DNA from: Tubiluchus corallicola
Taxonomy: Eukaryota; Priapulida; Priapulimorpha; Priapulimorphida; Tubiluchidae
Reading direction: 5' to 3'
Assembly (NCBI GenBank): GCA_030141605.1
Contig: JAQGDQ010001343.1
Location: forward strand, 1 to 46,024
Length of the DNA stretch: 46,024 nucleotides
The notes under the pieces: generated by a model
The model's database searches: none
The model's input: only the letters and a program-made list of their open reading frames with translations
What the model was told of the DNA's origin: nothing
Made by a program: the position numbers and the translations under genes
Shown here: positions 8,767 through 19,001 of the stretch, one piece after another
How the letters are laid out: every line of letters begins with the position of its first letter
How positions within the stretch are numbered: position 1 is the stretch's first letter

Positions 8767-11700
8767 TTTAGAGAAGGAGCTGAATAAGATTATTCGTGAA
8801 TTATTAGCAGCTAGGATAATCGTGCCAGCGAATAGTCCTTGGGCGTCACCCTGTTTGTTAGTTAAAAAGGCTGATGGAAAAAGTTATCGGCTAGTAATTG
8901 ATTATAGAAAAATTAATAAGTGCGTAAAGTTCGACGCCTTTCCTAGTCGAACTTTATCCAACTTCACCAATAAACTACAGGGCGCCAAATATTTCAGTTG
9001 TTTAGATTTGCGACAAGGTTTCTTGCAAATACCTGTCCATAAAGATGATCAACCAAAGACGGCGTTCGTCACACAGGATGGTTCCTATATGTTTACACGT
9101 AGCCCCATGGGTCTTTTAACGAGTCCATCAGTGTTTTGGCGCGTGATCAATAAACTATTAGAAGGAATCACTGACAAGTTCAGCATAGCGTACCTAGATG
9201 ATATTCTAGTGTATTCGAAAACGCAAGAAGAACATTTAGACCACTTACAAGAAGTTTTTAGACGGCTAAGTGAGGCTAATCTAAAATTAAAGCCATCAAA
9301 ATGCCAGTTTTTTAAGCCTGAGGTGCAGTTTTTGGGTTATATTATTAGTAAAGATGGCCTCAGACCCGATCCCGAGAGAGCTAAGGCAGTACAGACAATG
9401 GACCGACCAATTAATGTGAGAGGCGTGAGAAGTTTTATTGGAAGCTGTAATTATTATCGAGCGAATATATATGCGGAAATCGCTCGACCATTGACTGAAT
9501 TAACTAAGAAAAATGTTAAGTTTAGTTGGGGAGAAGCACAAGAGAAAGCGTTTAAGGAATTAAAGGCTGCGTTATTAAATCCGGAACTACTTACTCATCC
9601 GGACACGGAAAGGCCATATATTCTATACACAGACGCTAGTCTGTATAGTGTAGGAGGTGTATTGACCCAGGAAATTAATGGGGTAGAACGGCCTGTGGAG
9701 TTTTTCTCACACCAATTAACGCCTACGCAGCGGCGTTGGACAGCTTCAGAATGCGAATTATATGCGATAGTGTACGGTATCCGAAAATTACACCATTATT
9801 TATATGGTAGTCGGTAAATAGTTAGAACCGACCATAAGAGTTTGCAGCATCTGTTGGAGAGTAAGCAATTGAAAAATGCTAAGTTAGAGCGCTGGGCATT
9901 GTTACTGTCGCAACAAAATGCGAAAATTGAATATTGCCCAGGCAGCAAGAATCCAGCCGACCACTATAGTCGGTTGCCTGTGAGTAAAATGGAAGCGACA
10001 GAGAAAAAACCATTCACTAAGAAGGATTTAGATGAAAAATGGCGCCGCCTAGAGAAAACAGATACTAAGTACCAAGTAGCCGCAATAGGAGAAAATAGCT
10101 CGCCATCAGAGAGCAGCACGTTTAAGGACCCAGCACGCCCAGGGGGCGCTGCTGTGAGCAATACTGCAGATGGTAGACCTATTTTGTTAGAGTATAATGA
10201 TGCTGACTGGGTTCAGTCTGCCAATTCTTCAGGGATTTTGTTCCCTAAAAGGAAGGTTATATTGCGCGAGGAGGCTTTGCTGAAAAGAAATAGAATTAAT
10301 GAGAATTCTGAAAATGGCAATGAGCCAAATCTGGAAGTGACCAGGTCAGAGGTCACAGAGCTGACAGCGGATAGTAAACTAAAGGACGCGTTGGTTGATA
10401 AGAAAAGGTTCGCTTTATTGCAGAGTCAAGATGCGACGCTTTCTTATTTGACACATGTAATTACGAGTCCTAAACAGTCTCAGGAGGCGTATAGATTATT
10501 AGAAGATTACGCGATAAATGACGATGGTTTACTATGCCGAATCAATAAGAAATATGGGACGAATGAGGGAAATTATTATTTAATTGTAGTACCGACGGTT
10601 TTAATAGATGAAGTGATTAGGGAGGTACACAGTTCGTTCACTGGTGGACATTTTGCATTGGCAAAAACGGTTAATAAAGTCCTAATTAGATTTTGGTGGT
10701 CCACCATTAGACAGGACTGCAAGAGGTTTATAGAAAGTTGCCCTATCTGTAATACGAAGAGTAGAAATGTGGTAAGGTTCCCCATGCAAGAGGCACCAAT
10801 TCCAATTGTGCCTTATCAAACTGTGGCAACAGATATTGTAGGTCCATTACCTACGACAGAGAATGGCAACAAATATATAATTTCATTTACGGACCTGGCC
10901 ACCAAATGGGTGGATGCCATGGGTATACAGGATAAAAAGGCCGAAACAGTAACTGAGGCTTTTGTAAATGAGATTATTTGTAGGTATGGGGCCCCCATCA
11001 AGTTGCTCACTGATAATGACAGGTCATATGTCAACGATATGACCAAGAGGCTGACCAAGCATTATGGGATACGCCACATTACCATAACTCCCTATAACCC
11101 TCCCGGAAATGCGATTGAAGAACGTCAACATGCGACGTTAATGAGTTTGTTACGGCAGCTAACGGACAAGAATCCCCTAGATTGGGACAAACAGATCCCA
11201 AGGGCCTTAGCAGCCTATCGAACTTCCATACACAGTACGTCGGGATATTCCCCCTATTACCTCCTCTTTGCACGTGCGCCCCGAGGGATGATAGAGAACC
11301 ATTTGGCAGAGCCGGATAAATATGTGGGAGAGGATTATTTTGAGAATTATTTGCAAACGATGCATCAAGCTTTTGTGGTAGCGAAAAAGAGAACAGAAGA
11401 GGCCAGAGCTAAGTGTAAGGAGTTGTATGACCGTAAGGCCCAGACTCGCCATTTTAGGGCTGGCGATATTGTCTTCTATTACAACCAAGCCATGAAGCCA
11501 AAAGCTTCGAGAAAACTGCATCAATATTGGGAAAGTAACTATGTTGTGCTGTCAAGGTTAGGCAAACATAGATATAAGATAAAGAACATGGACACGGGCC
11601 GAGTAAGAACGTGCCATGTGACGCATTTGCGATTAGTACCTCCCACGGCTGCCTGGTCAACTAAACCAGGAGCTCGAGAGAAAAATAGAGCAGGCAGACC

Positions 11701-11914
11701 TCTGCGTAGAGCTGCCCGCATTTCTGAACCCGAAGTCTCTCAAGTAGGAGAAAATGTTAGTAGGAGAGCCCCAGAAGGGTCAGCTCCTGTAGGAACTACG
11801 TTGCAGGGAGTAACGTTAAGTCAAGGGAAGGAAGAGAGCGAGAAGGCTATAGATAATGCCGAGAGTTTGGCATGGGACCCCTTTGAAGTTAGGAAATTCC
11901 GGAAGTTAGGTTAG
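8767..11914 (+). pseudogene. pol: Pol: reverse transcriptase, RNase H, integrase, element A
   Basis: RT: SPWASPCLLVKKADG and LDLRQGFLQIPV, then the catalytic YLDD at about 9191-9202. RNase H: LYTDASLYSVGG, SECELYAI and RTDHKSLQHL. Integrase: a zinc-binding domain (H near 10629, CPICN near 10740), then the catalytic core with Asp near 10832, Asp near 11011 and Glu near 11117. The last two are 35 residues apart (DD35E). The C-terminal domain ends around CHVTHLRLVPP. One in-frame TAA (9815-9817) interrupts RNase H between LYGSR and IVRTDHK; otherwise the frame is open for over 1000 codons. Pol copies the RNA to DNA and inserts it. The TAA and the frameshift upstream make this copy a probable pseudogene, but a young one. 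Confidence 0.93.
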
Positions 11915-12020
11915 GAAATGACCTAGGCGAAGAGTTGTCGGAGGAAGAAGAGACACCTCGCCTGGAATACCGGAAGAAGATACCTCAGAGATCTCTAGTA
12001 GTTCGCCGCCACCCCTGCTA

Positions 12021-12287
12021 ATGCCGGAAGAAGCACACTCTGGCACCACCAAACGGACAAGGAGCGATAGTGGTAGCGAATTCTCTGAAGTTAGTGCAAA
12101 ATCGAGACGAACCGGAAGTAGTATGACCTATAGCGAAACCTCACAGACAGGTAGTTCGATAGAGTCCGATTATGAAGATGAAGGGCCCCCTCCCCTAGAA
12201 AAGGTTCTTCATATGTCTCGAGTAACAACCCAGGTTCAGAAACCTGTGGGTTGGACCAGCGTTTGGACACGCTGGCTTAGAAAGTGA
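12021..12287 (+). pseudogene. Ser/acidic-rich tail following integrase, element A
   Basis: The 88-residue frame PEEAHSGTTKR... is rich in Ser, Thr, Glu and Arg. In element B a homologous DEAHSGATK segment (about 38770-38830, reverse strand) is fused in frame to the integrase C-terminus. So this piece was probably the end of Pol, and element A has a frameshift between about 11880 and 12020. No domain is recognised; an acidic/Ser-rich disordered tail is the plain description. Confidence 0.55.
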
Positions 12288-13205
12288 AAGTTATAGTAGG
12301 ACGCGGGTGTTCGCAATAATGAGGCGACCTCATGAATAATTTATCAAGGAAAGTGAAAGTGAGTGAAAAGTATGCGAGGTCGCAGCGTACTGAATTAAGT
12401 AACACACTAGAGACATCTGGCGCGCGGAATAATAATAATTATATAGGTAAATAGCAGGTCAAGCGTGGTCAGCAGAGTTGGATAACCAACTAACTCGTTA
12501 GGCTACAGAGGGCAGCATAAACAGCATAAACTAAGTTGCAACTGTTTAACATGGGACGCTGTGTTAATATGATGCTACAAGGAGAACTGTCGAAGCTTGG
12601 TCTGAAAGAAAATAAAATAAAAATTAGGAATAACTAAAGAATACCTAGGTAAAACAAGTAAGAAGAGGAAGGAATGAAAATGAGTAAGAATGGGAAAATA
12701 TTTATAGTACGCGAGATAAGAGGAGAATATAGTTAGAAATGTTAAAAGCGAACAGAAGATGCGAGCAAGTGAAAACCCAACCTACAATTAGAGTAAGAGG
12801 AGAATAGAAGCGAAAGGTTTAAAGAATAATACTACCATAAGTAACGTTTGCCAATCGCCGTGCACAGTGATTAACATAAGACATAAGTAGCCGTAATTAG
12901 AGGCCAAGGTCATGAACGTTAATCTGGAAGTAAATTTGTGATGCGCGAGAGATATAAATAGGAACAGTAGGACTGTTCAGTAAGAATTAAAGGCATGCAT
13001 GCGAAGTAAAATTTGATAGCTATAAAGCGCTATAGCGGGAAATAAATGGAATAGATCCAATGTTGTTTGCGAGCGGTTTAGTCTAGCTTTGAACTCTTGA
13101 TCTACTTAACCTCGTATTAGGATAAGAACTAAATTTCCGCGCACGCGCAACAGATCTAAGGATAAATAGTAAGGCTGGAACTGAATAACTTACTAATTTA
13201 TGAAA
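12288..13205 (+). other. Non-coding spacer between pol and env of element A
   Basis: There is no open frame of note on either strand. The sequence has many AAGTGAAAGTGAGTG-like purine-rich words, and part of it (from about 13060) aligns with element B around 38000-38130 on its reverse strand. It may hold signals for a spliced env transcript. Confidence 0.5.
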
Positions 13206-13236
13206 GAGGTTAGGGCCACTCTAGGGGGAGGAAAGT
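13206..13236 (+). promoter_or_regulatory. Conserved internal polypurine-tract-like block before env
   Basis: The core CTAGGGGGAGGAAAGT nearly repeats the 3' polypurine tract AGGGGAGGAAAG at 14791-14802. All 31 bases are identical to element B (reverse strand, 37962-37992), although the flanks differ clearly. That suggests selection. Possibilities are a central polypurine tract for second-strand priming or the 3' splice site (ACTCTAG) of the env mRNA. Confidence 0.55.
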
Positions 13237-13259
13237 CCCCTAACCTATGTAGATAAGGT

Positions 13260-14300
13260 ATGAGAATGATGATAAATAAGTGTACAGTGAGTCCAGACCT
13301 TTCCAAGGCTATGATGTTTTGGACTGTTTTTCAGAATATGGAATCCAGAATAGTGCTGTGGATGTTCGGGAGTCTCATGTTGGTAATCAGTGAAGCCAAT
13401 GTAGTGACCAGTCCCGGAGCAATCTTCATCCGTAAAGGAGAAGTCCAAGTATCTCAATCCCGATGGGCCCTATTAATGCAGCTAAACATTAGCCCAGTTG
13501 AACTTTGATTGGAAGCTTTGAAGCAGGAAATGCTTATCTTAAAGCATCATTCTTGGGACCCTGCAAAACGTGTGGATAAACCCCACACCCCATTGCATCA
13601 GGAGGATAGGTGCCTGGAAGCCATCACAGTGTTAGTAAACACTACCGCTTCCACTTATCTGGCTCAGATACAGGCGCTAGAGCAGAAGACGAATGACATA
13701 GCGCACCTCCTGGCGTCTAGAAGAGCAGGAGATCGTCAACCATCCTCGAGCGAAAATAAGTCCAGGCCCGAACCTTCATCCGGAATGAACCTGGATGGTA
13801 GGACTAGAAGAAGCCGAACAAGACGTAGCTTGCTTCCTTTCTTAGGGAAAATTTCTAAAGCCCTAACAGGTACTGCAACCGAGGAAGATTTACAAGCCCT
13901 GGCAGGAAAGTTTAAAACCTCCATTAAACAGAATGGAGAACGACTTAAACGACAACGACGTGCGTTAAGCAAGACGGTAGCCACAGGCTGGCTGACGGGT
14001 TTTAGGAAATGGGTCCTGATCGGGGCTATAACGGCTATCCTTCTGATGGTAGGAGTGGTGTGCTATTGGAAGAGGAGAAGTGGCCTTTTAGTTTTGAATT
14101 CCTTGGTACCTAAAATGGGTACGGGATATACTGCAACCCCGACAGATGGCGAAAAACCTAATAAGGTGACTGCACGTACACCCGCTGGGAATCCGGACGA
14201 CCGAGAGCCCAGGGTTAAGGTCAAGCGTGTAGGGGACCCCGAGGAGATACCTCAACCATCTGTCCGAAAGACTGACCCGGAAAAGGCTGAGAAAGCCTAA
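13260..14300 (+). pseudogene. env: Env-like glycoprotein gene (baculovirus F/errantivirus type), short and interrupted
   Basis: The first part (13260-13505) has a hydrophobic segment that could be a signal peptide (about residues 28-46) and the family-like stretch GEVQVSQSRWALLMQLNI. A TGA at 13506-13508 interrupts the frame where element B has a sense codon. The second part (13509-14300) has a dibasic furin-type motif RTRRSRTRRS (about 13800-13829). It is followed directly by a fusion-peptide-like LLPFLGKISKALTGTAT, as in F-type fusion proteins. Next come a basic stretch and a strong membrane segment around WVLIGAITAILLMVGVV (about 14008-14065), then a hydrophilic tail. Only about 60 residues lie between fusion-peptide region and membrane anchor, far fewer than in full-length F proteins, so most of the ectodomain is deleted. 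It is non-functional as a fusion protein. Confidence 0.75.
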
Positions 14301-14790
14301 GAATGTATCTAAGGGTAGACATAATTCAAAATTGTAGGAGTCAAACATAATTAACAGGCTGGTAGCATTGGATGATGGTAAAGAAGCCACCCAATTAGGT
14401 AAAAGGGATGCATGTGAATAGTTGTATTAACTATGTAAATGTTTAAATGACACCAAGGATACTGCGTATTGTATTTATGTTACAGGATAATGGGACCGTT
14501 GGAGATAAAAGGCGGGAAGAAGATGGAAGATGGCAAAGACCACACGGGGAGTAGCTGAGGAAGGAACTCAGGACACTAATGCATACGTGAACAGTGAATA
14601 CGTGAACCCCGGTCAATGAAGCCAGAGGAAACCAATGGACAATGGTGTCCCGCCACCAAGACCTCCATGACGGAATGTCCCATAATAGTTTAAGGATGTA
14701 ACATGTAGTATTCGTGTATAATTAAGGAGCTCCAAAGGGATGCGACCTTGTAGCGAAACATTAAATATAAGCCACATCTAAGTGAGTTTT
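14301..14790 (+). other. Untranslated region between env and the 3' LTR of element A
   Basis: No open frame is seen. It ends with a purine-rich stretch leading into the polypurine tract at 14791. Confidence 0.5.
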
Positions 14791-14802
14791 AGGGGAGGAA
14801 AG
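14791..14802 (+). promoter_or_regulatory. 3' polypurine tract of element A
   Basis: AGGGGAGGAAAG lies one base before the LTR start TGTTATG (14804). This is the expected position of the plus-strand primer of an LTR element. Confidence 0.8.
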
Positions 14803-15349
14803 TTGTTATGAATAAATTTCGGAATCACGAATTAAGTGATTAATTAATGAAGTTATCAACTTCATCAAATTATGTTGATAAAGAGACCTCCAAATTGGAT
14901 CAGATAAATTTATTAAGAAAATATGAGAACTCACTTAGCTGGTAAAGCATATATTTATTGTAAGGCAAGGAATTATTGTCACAAGAGATGTGTTTACAAG
15001 TAATAGAACAGGTCTTCATTTAGAGAGGAAAAGTTTGTCACAGGTGTTTGAATTTAAGAGAAGCGAAGCTGAATTTTATAACATGGAGTGGTTAAGAGTA
15101 TATACCTCCTGTAATGTAATGCGAGTTGCTGGACTATAATTGGGAAGGAGCAGGAAGAAGCTCATTTCTTAAACAGAAGTTTATGACCCAAGTGACGCGA
15201 GAAGCGAAGGACGAAGCGGAGTTTCTCAGGTGAGAGGCTACGCGACCTGGACATCTGGATGGTCATAAACAACCAAGCCACAACAGAACGTTTGACCTAT
15301 GGTGACATCTCGTGCGTCCACGCACAAAGCTATGAAGACTCCATTGGAG

Positions 15350-15356
15350 TATATAA
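15350..15356 (+). promoter_or_regulatory. TATA box in the 3' LTR of element A
   Basis: TATATAAG stands inside the LTR, about 520 bases ahead of the polyadenylation signal. It would start transcription in the LTR and here could drive flanking DNA to the right. Confidence 0.5.
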
Positions 15357-15872
15357 GATGGTGTTTGGCAAGGGCTCGTGGTTGATCGTTAGGCGTCGGG
15401 TGGTGAATCGTGTATCGACGGTGAGTCGTGAGGGAGGGAGAGAGGAGATCAAGTCTGGAGAGACTACAGGAATTCTGAGAGAAGCAACGACACGCTAGAC
15501 CCAGCGTAGACAACTATCTACGTCCTCAAAGAATTGAGCACTGGATCTGCGAATAGAGTCTTGCAACGGAAACGGAATTGACCAATTGAACGGTTGACAT
15601 TGGTCATTCCACCAAGTTAAGTGAACTTAACCTATCGTAACTTGAGAGCAACTCTGCATAGGAGCTTCATCACAGTAATAGACACCTTAAGTGTGACGTG
15701 TAGTCGATTGTAATAATTGTTTCACATTGTAAATTAGCACCTTAAGTGCGAAGTGAAGGACTAGTTAAGGAAACTGTTTAGTATCTCTGGGAGCTAATTA
15801 TAAATTGTGAGCGTCTTTGGCGATTAGGTTCATATATTGTAATTTAGCAAACTAAGAGTAATTGTTGTAAAC

Positions 15873-15878
15873 AATAAA
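15873..15878 (+). terminator. Polyadenylation signal in the 3' LTR of element A
   Basis: AATAAA near the 3' end of the LTR. The homologous position in element B (reverse strand, 44408-44403) also reads AATAAA. Confidence 0.6.
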
Positions 15879-16400
15879 CGGATTTCGTTTAATCATAAAT
15901 GATTAGTTCGAGTATGCTTAGAGGTGTCTCAGTTAAGCAACATCAAATTCTGTAAACGAATCTAAGGATTTGCCCGGTGTTGCTGTGCGTGTTTATTAAT
16001 GAGTAGCAGCTGCAGCAGCAGATTACCTGCACAAACATTATATTACCATTGGAATGTTAGTAACAGTTGTGTGTGGATGTGCGCATGTGCACATGTTTAT
16101 TTAGCAAGCGTTTTTAAATTTGTATCTAACCATAAAAAGATGTCTACGTATATTTGTGCTGCCATATTTTAACGATGTGACTTGTTTCGATTTTAAAAAT
16201 GTCACTGCATATGTGAATAATTATTAGACCCTATTTACTATGCACCAGTGAAAAAAATAAAAAATAATAGACCACATTTTCATGTTACTTTTTTTAAATA
16301 CTTGCAGACGCTAGTATCTGCGTATATAAAACACCAAAACGAGAAAGACGAGAGAAGGGAAAATGTTTTCATTGAAAATGAAAATGGTATATAATTTTCC

Positions 16401-16760
16401 CGTCTAACAAATAAATAAATAACGAGGGAATGTTTTATCGTTAGTTCTTTTTATTTCCACAAGCAAAATTACATGCACACAAAATTATTAACGCATTTAC
16501 AGCGATAGTACATTATATATATTTTTTGTTCTAATAAATAACTAGAGAATGTTCTATCGCCAATTCTTTCTACTTTCTCACACACAAAAAATGGCACACC
16601 AAATTTTTGTAATATTTACAGTGGTAGTATATTACGTATAATTTTTTCAATCTAATAAATAATAATGTTCTATCGTTCTTTCTATTTTCACTTTCACGCG
16701 CAAAATTAGATGTACACAAAATTATTGACATATTTACGATATTTACAATCCAAAATACAA
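16401..16760 (+). repeat. Tandem repeat, three diverged copies of about 118 bp
   Basis: Three units share CTAATAAATAA, AATGTT(T/C)TATCG, TTC(T/C)TTT, CAC(A/G)CAAAA and TTACAG/TATTTAC words. The ATGTTYTATCG word recurs at 16430, 16549 and 16665, spacing 116-119. No coding content. Confidence 0.7.
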
Positions 16761-16860
16761 TATATACGTATATATATATATATATATAAATATATACAAT
16801 ATGTACAACGTACATTTGCAGTAAATATCATATATACAATATATATTATATATCAACAAT
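16761..16860. repeat. AT-dinucleotide-rich, self-complementary stretch
   Basis: (TA)n with interruptions such as TATACGTATA and repeated ATATACAATAT. Open frames through it are low-complexity artefacts. Confidence 0.75.
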
Positions 16861-16950
16861 AAATGTTTAATAAATAAGTGACCGGCAATGACAGCATCAC
16901 ATAGAGTGTTTACCCGATTCCGTAATAATGGCGCCGCCACCATCATATCT

Positions 16951-17089
16951 GTTGCCAATATCATTATCATCATCATCATCAAACATCACCGTCATCATCA
17001 TCATCACAAATGATAATTTCAGTTACGCTAACCTCACCATCATCACCACCACCATCATCATCGTCACCGTCATCACCAATATTGGCAAC
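16951..17089. repeat. CAT/CAC trinucleotide array flanked by an 11-bp perfect inverted repeat
   Basis: GTTGCCAATAT at 16951-16961 and its exact complement ATATTGGCAAC at 17079-17089 bracket about 117 bases of mostly CAT, CAC and CGT triplets. The array itself is interrupted by a short non-repeat segment (around 17010-17030). Confidence 0.7.
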
Positions 17090-17910
17090 AAATAAAGGTA
17101 TCTGCAATGTTAGTAGGTCTGTAGAAGGGATGACTTTCAACAGGAGGAGTGACAGTGCAGGGAATGTATTTTCTTTGGCCTAGGATGTAATGCCTTTGAT
17201 TGCCAGCAAAAAAGGATAACGAGCTTGTGAGAGCTTAAATAGTGAAGAGGTGGCGTCGCACGGAGGTGTGACGAATACTTTCGTATACAATTTCTATCTG
17301 TTCTGAAAATTCTATCTGTCATTTTGTGGGTAATTGTCCGTCTGTCAACACGTTTTTTTTGTTCTGTCGAAAATCATCGCTGATTGTACTTTACAATTTC
17401 GGTTTAAACAAAAACCACTGACGATGTAGAGTACCCTGAGAATTGCAATTCACCTGGCTAGGATTAAAGCAAATTACCTTAAAGTTAAACGGCAGTTGGG
17501 CCTGTTTAAAGCTTTTGTTGAAAACGAACGAGTCGCGTTTGTAAATTGACCTGCAATTTAAATAATTATCGCATGCATTCAAGCTAAAGGCTTTTATCAG
17601 CAAACAAAAACATTTGAAATGTTAAGCTCCTCTGAAATGCAAAACCTGCGGCATCATGGCCCTCAATCTCCAACTTTGGAGGCTGGGATAATGAGATGCT
17701 TTATCATGACATTGGTGTATGACTGTTATATTACAATAAGTCTTGTATGACTGTAGACAAATCTGCATTGCATTTGACATAAATACGAAACCCTCCATTT
17801 GTCTGACATTAACGGATTTTGACTAAGAGAAGCACTAGCGCTTTCCATTCATAGTCAAGTGGATTAACGTTTTTGTTGTTAACGCTATTAATAATTTCAC
17901 TAATTAGATA
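17090..17910. other. Non-coding DNA, nothing recognised
   Basis: AT-rich, without a convincing coding frame, RNA gene or transposon motif. Confidence 0.5.
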
Positions 17911-18789
17911 ATGACTGAGAAAACCTACATAAAGCTTATATATTTATTTATATATAGCTTGATATTATTAAAGCTAGATGCGGTTTTTTGCATAAGTAAC
18001 ATAAGTGTCACAGAAAACTTCCTCAACAATAGGCCATTAACAATTATTTCAGATAAAACAAGAGACCTCTCACCGTTAATGCACAACCACATACTGCAAA
18101 TCGGTTGTGATTCAGATCCTCCTCCAGGCAAATTCTGCCAAGCTGATTTATTACAAACGTAAATGGTGCCGGTCCACAATACCCATGTGATGTTTTCTGG
18201 CACAGATGGAAACAAGAGTACGTTTCTCTACTCCAACGACGTCAAAATGGAACAAAGAACGAAGAAATTCTACGGTTGGAGACATAGTTTTGCTGGTAGA
18301 TAGTACACCAAGGAACTGAGCAGTCATTAATATGCTGAAAAGCCAAGCTGGTTTGGTTCACAAGGTTACCGTGAACACAAAAAATTGAATTTTTGCAAGG
18401 GTTGCTCATAGGCCTTGCCTTGTAGTAGGTAATTTGCAGGGGTACTGGCGGAACATCTCTTTCCTGGAAACGATTAATTTTGAATCGAACCAACTCCAAT
18501 CGAACCAACTTTAAAATATGTCTTGCTTCAGCAGGTTGAATGTCACATGACCCAAGGTACCTGACTTATCTGGCTGCACATGAGTGCAGAGTTTGATGGT
18601 AAAATTTTTGCGGTTTACACTGTGAAAGTACATAGTGTCTTTGCCAGACAAGGAAGCAAAGATGTATATATTTAGTAGCTTTCTTTTCCTATTTTCTGAT
18701 CTAATCTGAAGTAATTTTCTGTTAACCTGTTTAACAAAAAATTTCAGTTTGTTTTTTTTAACATATAAAACGTAATTGTAATGTTTCAT
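17911..18789. other. Cluster of short open frames on both strands, unassigned
   Basis: On the + strand, 17911-18162 opens with a hydrophobic, signal-like segment. The same frame continues after a TAA with a stretch containing HVMFSGTDGNKSTFLYSN. On the - strand, frames at 18511-18789, 18242-18508 and 17925-18215 follow one another with Cys- and Trp-containing, non-repetitive text such as DCSVPWCTIYQQNY. Either strand could carry a decayed exon set or transposon piece. I recognise no family and cannot choose the strand. Confidence 0.25.
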
Positions 18790-18980
18790 GTAATGGTCAT
18801 GCTTGTGGTTATGTTTTTGATGGATTGACAGATTTAAATAAACCAGTCATACTGAAAAGCAACTTTCGAATCGTTTAATTTAGGTGGAACAAATTGCCAA
18901 AAAATAAGAAATGGAAAATCAAACAGTGGTAAACTTCTATTAGAAGCCATTACTGCTGAACATTCAACATGTTGAAGTAT

Positions 18981-18986
18981 TTTATT
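18981..18986 (-). terminator. Polyadenylation signal of the fucosyltransferase gene
   Basis: AATAAA on the reverse strand begins 16 bases after the stop codon (19002-19004), which would give a very short 3' UTR. Confidence 0.55.
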
Positions 18987-19001
18987 GTACTAAATGCAGT
19001 A

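Larger units (their letters stand above)
6097..16037 (+). mobile_element. Ty3/gypsy LTR retrotransposon with env-like gene (element A), 5'-truncated
   Basis: The order gag, protease, RT, RNase H, integrase, env-like gene, polypurine tract and 3' LTR is that of an env-bearing Ty3/gypsy element (errantivirus-like architecture). The 5' LTR, primer-binding site, leader and the first 30 or so Gag codons are absent. The exact left border is uncertain: similarity to element B is clear only from about 6135. The frames are nearly open, broken by a frameshift near 8745-8765 and in-frame stops at 8278-8280 (possibly natural), 9815-9817 and 13506-13508. Lacking its 5' LTR, this copy cannot complete a retrotransposition cycle by itself. 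Confidence 0.95.
14804..16037 (+). repeat. 3' LTR of element A
   Basis: It starts with TG directly behind the polypurine tract. Similarity to the LTR at 36054 (+) and the one ending at 45352 (-) is clear at the start (TGT-ATG...AAATTT, then a GAT-AACTC-CC stretch and AACTCAC--AGCTGGTA). It is also clear around CACCTTAA and GTTAAGCAA. A TATATAA box lies at 15350-15356 and AATAAA at 15873-15878. The right border is estimated from the ACAAACA at 16031-16037, which aligns with CTCACAAC in the other LTRs; it could be up to 70 bases shorter. No upstream partner LTR exists in the window, so no target duplication can be read. Confidence 0.8.

Noticed and set aside
9842-11914. A separate gene starting after the stop at 9817
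   Set aside because: Same frame as RT-RNase H; the RNase H domain continues across the stop, so it is one interrupted pol gene.
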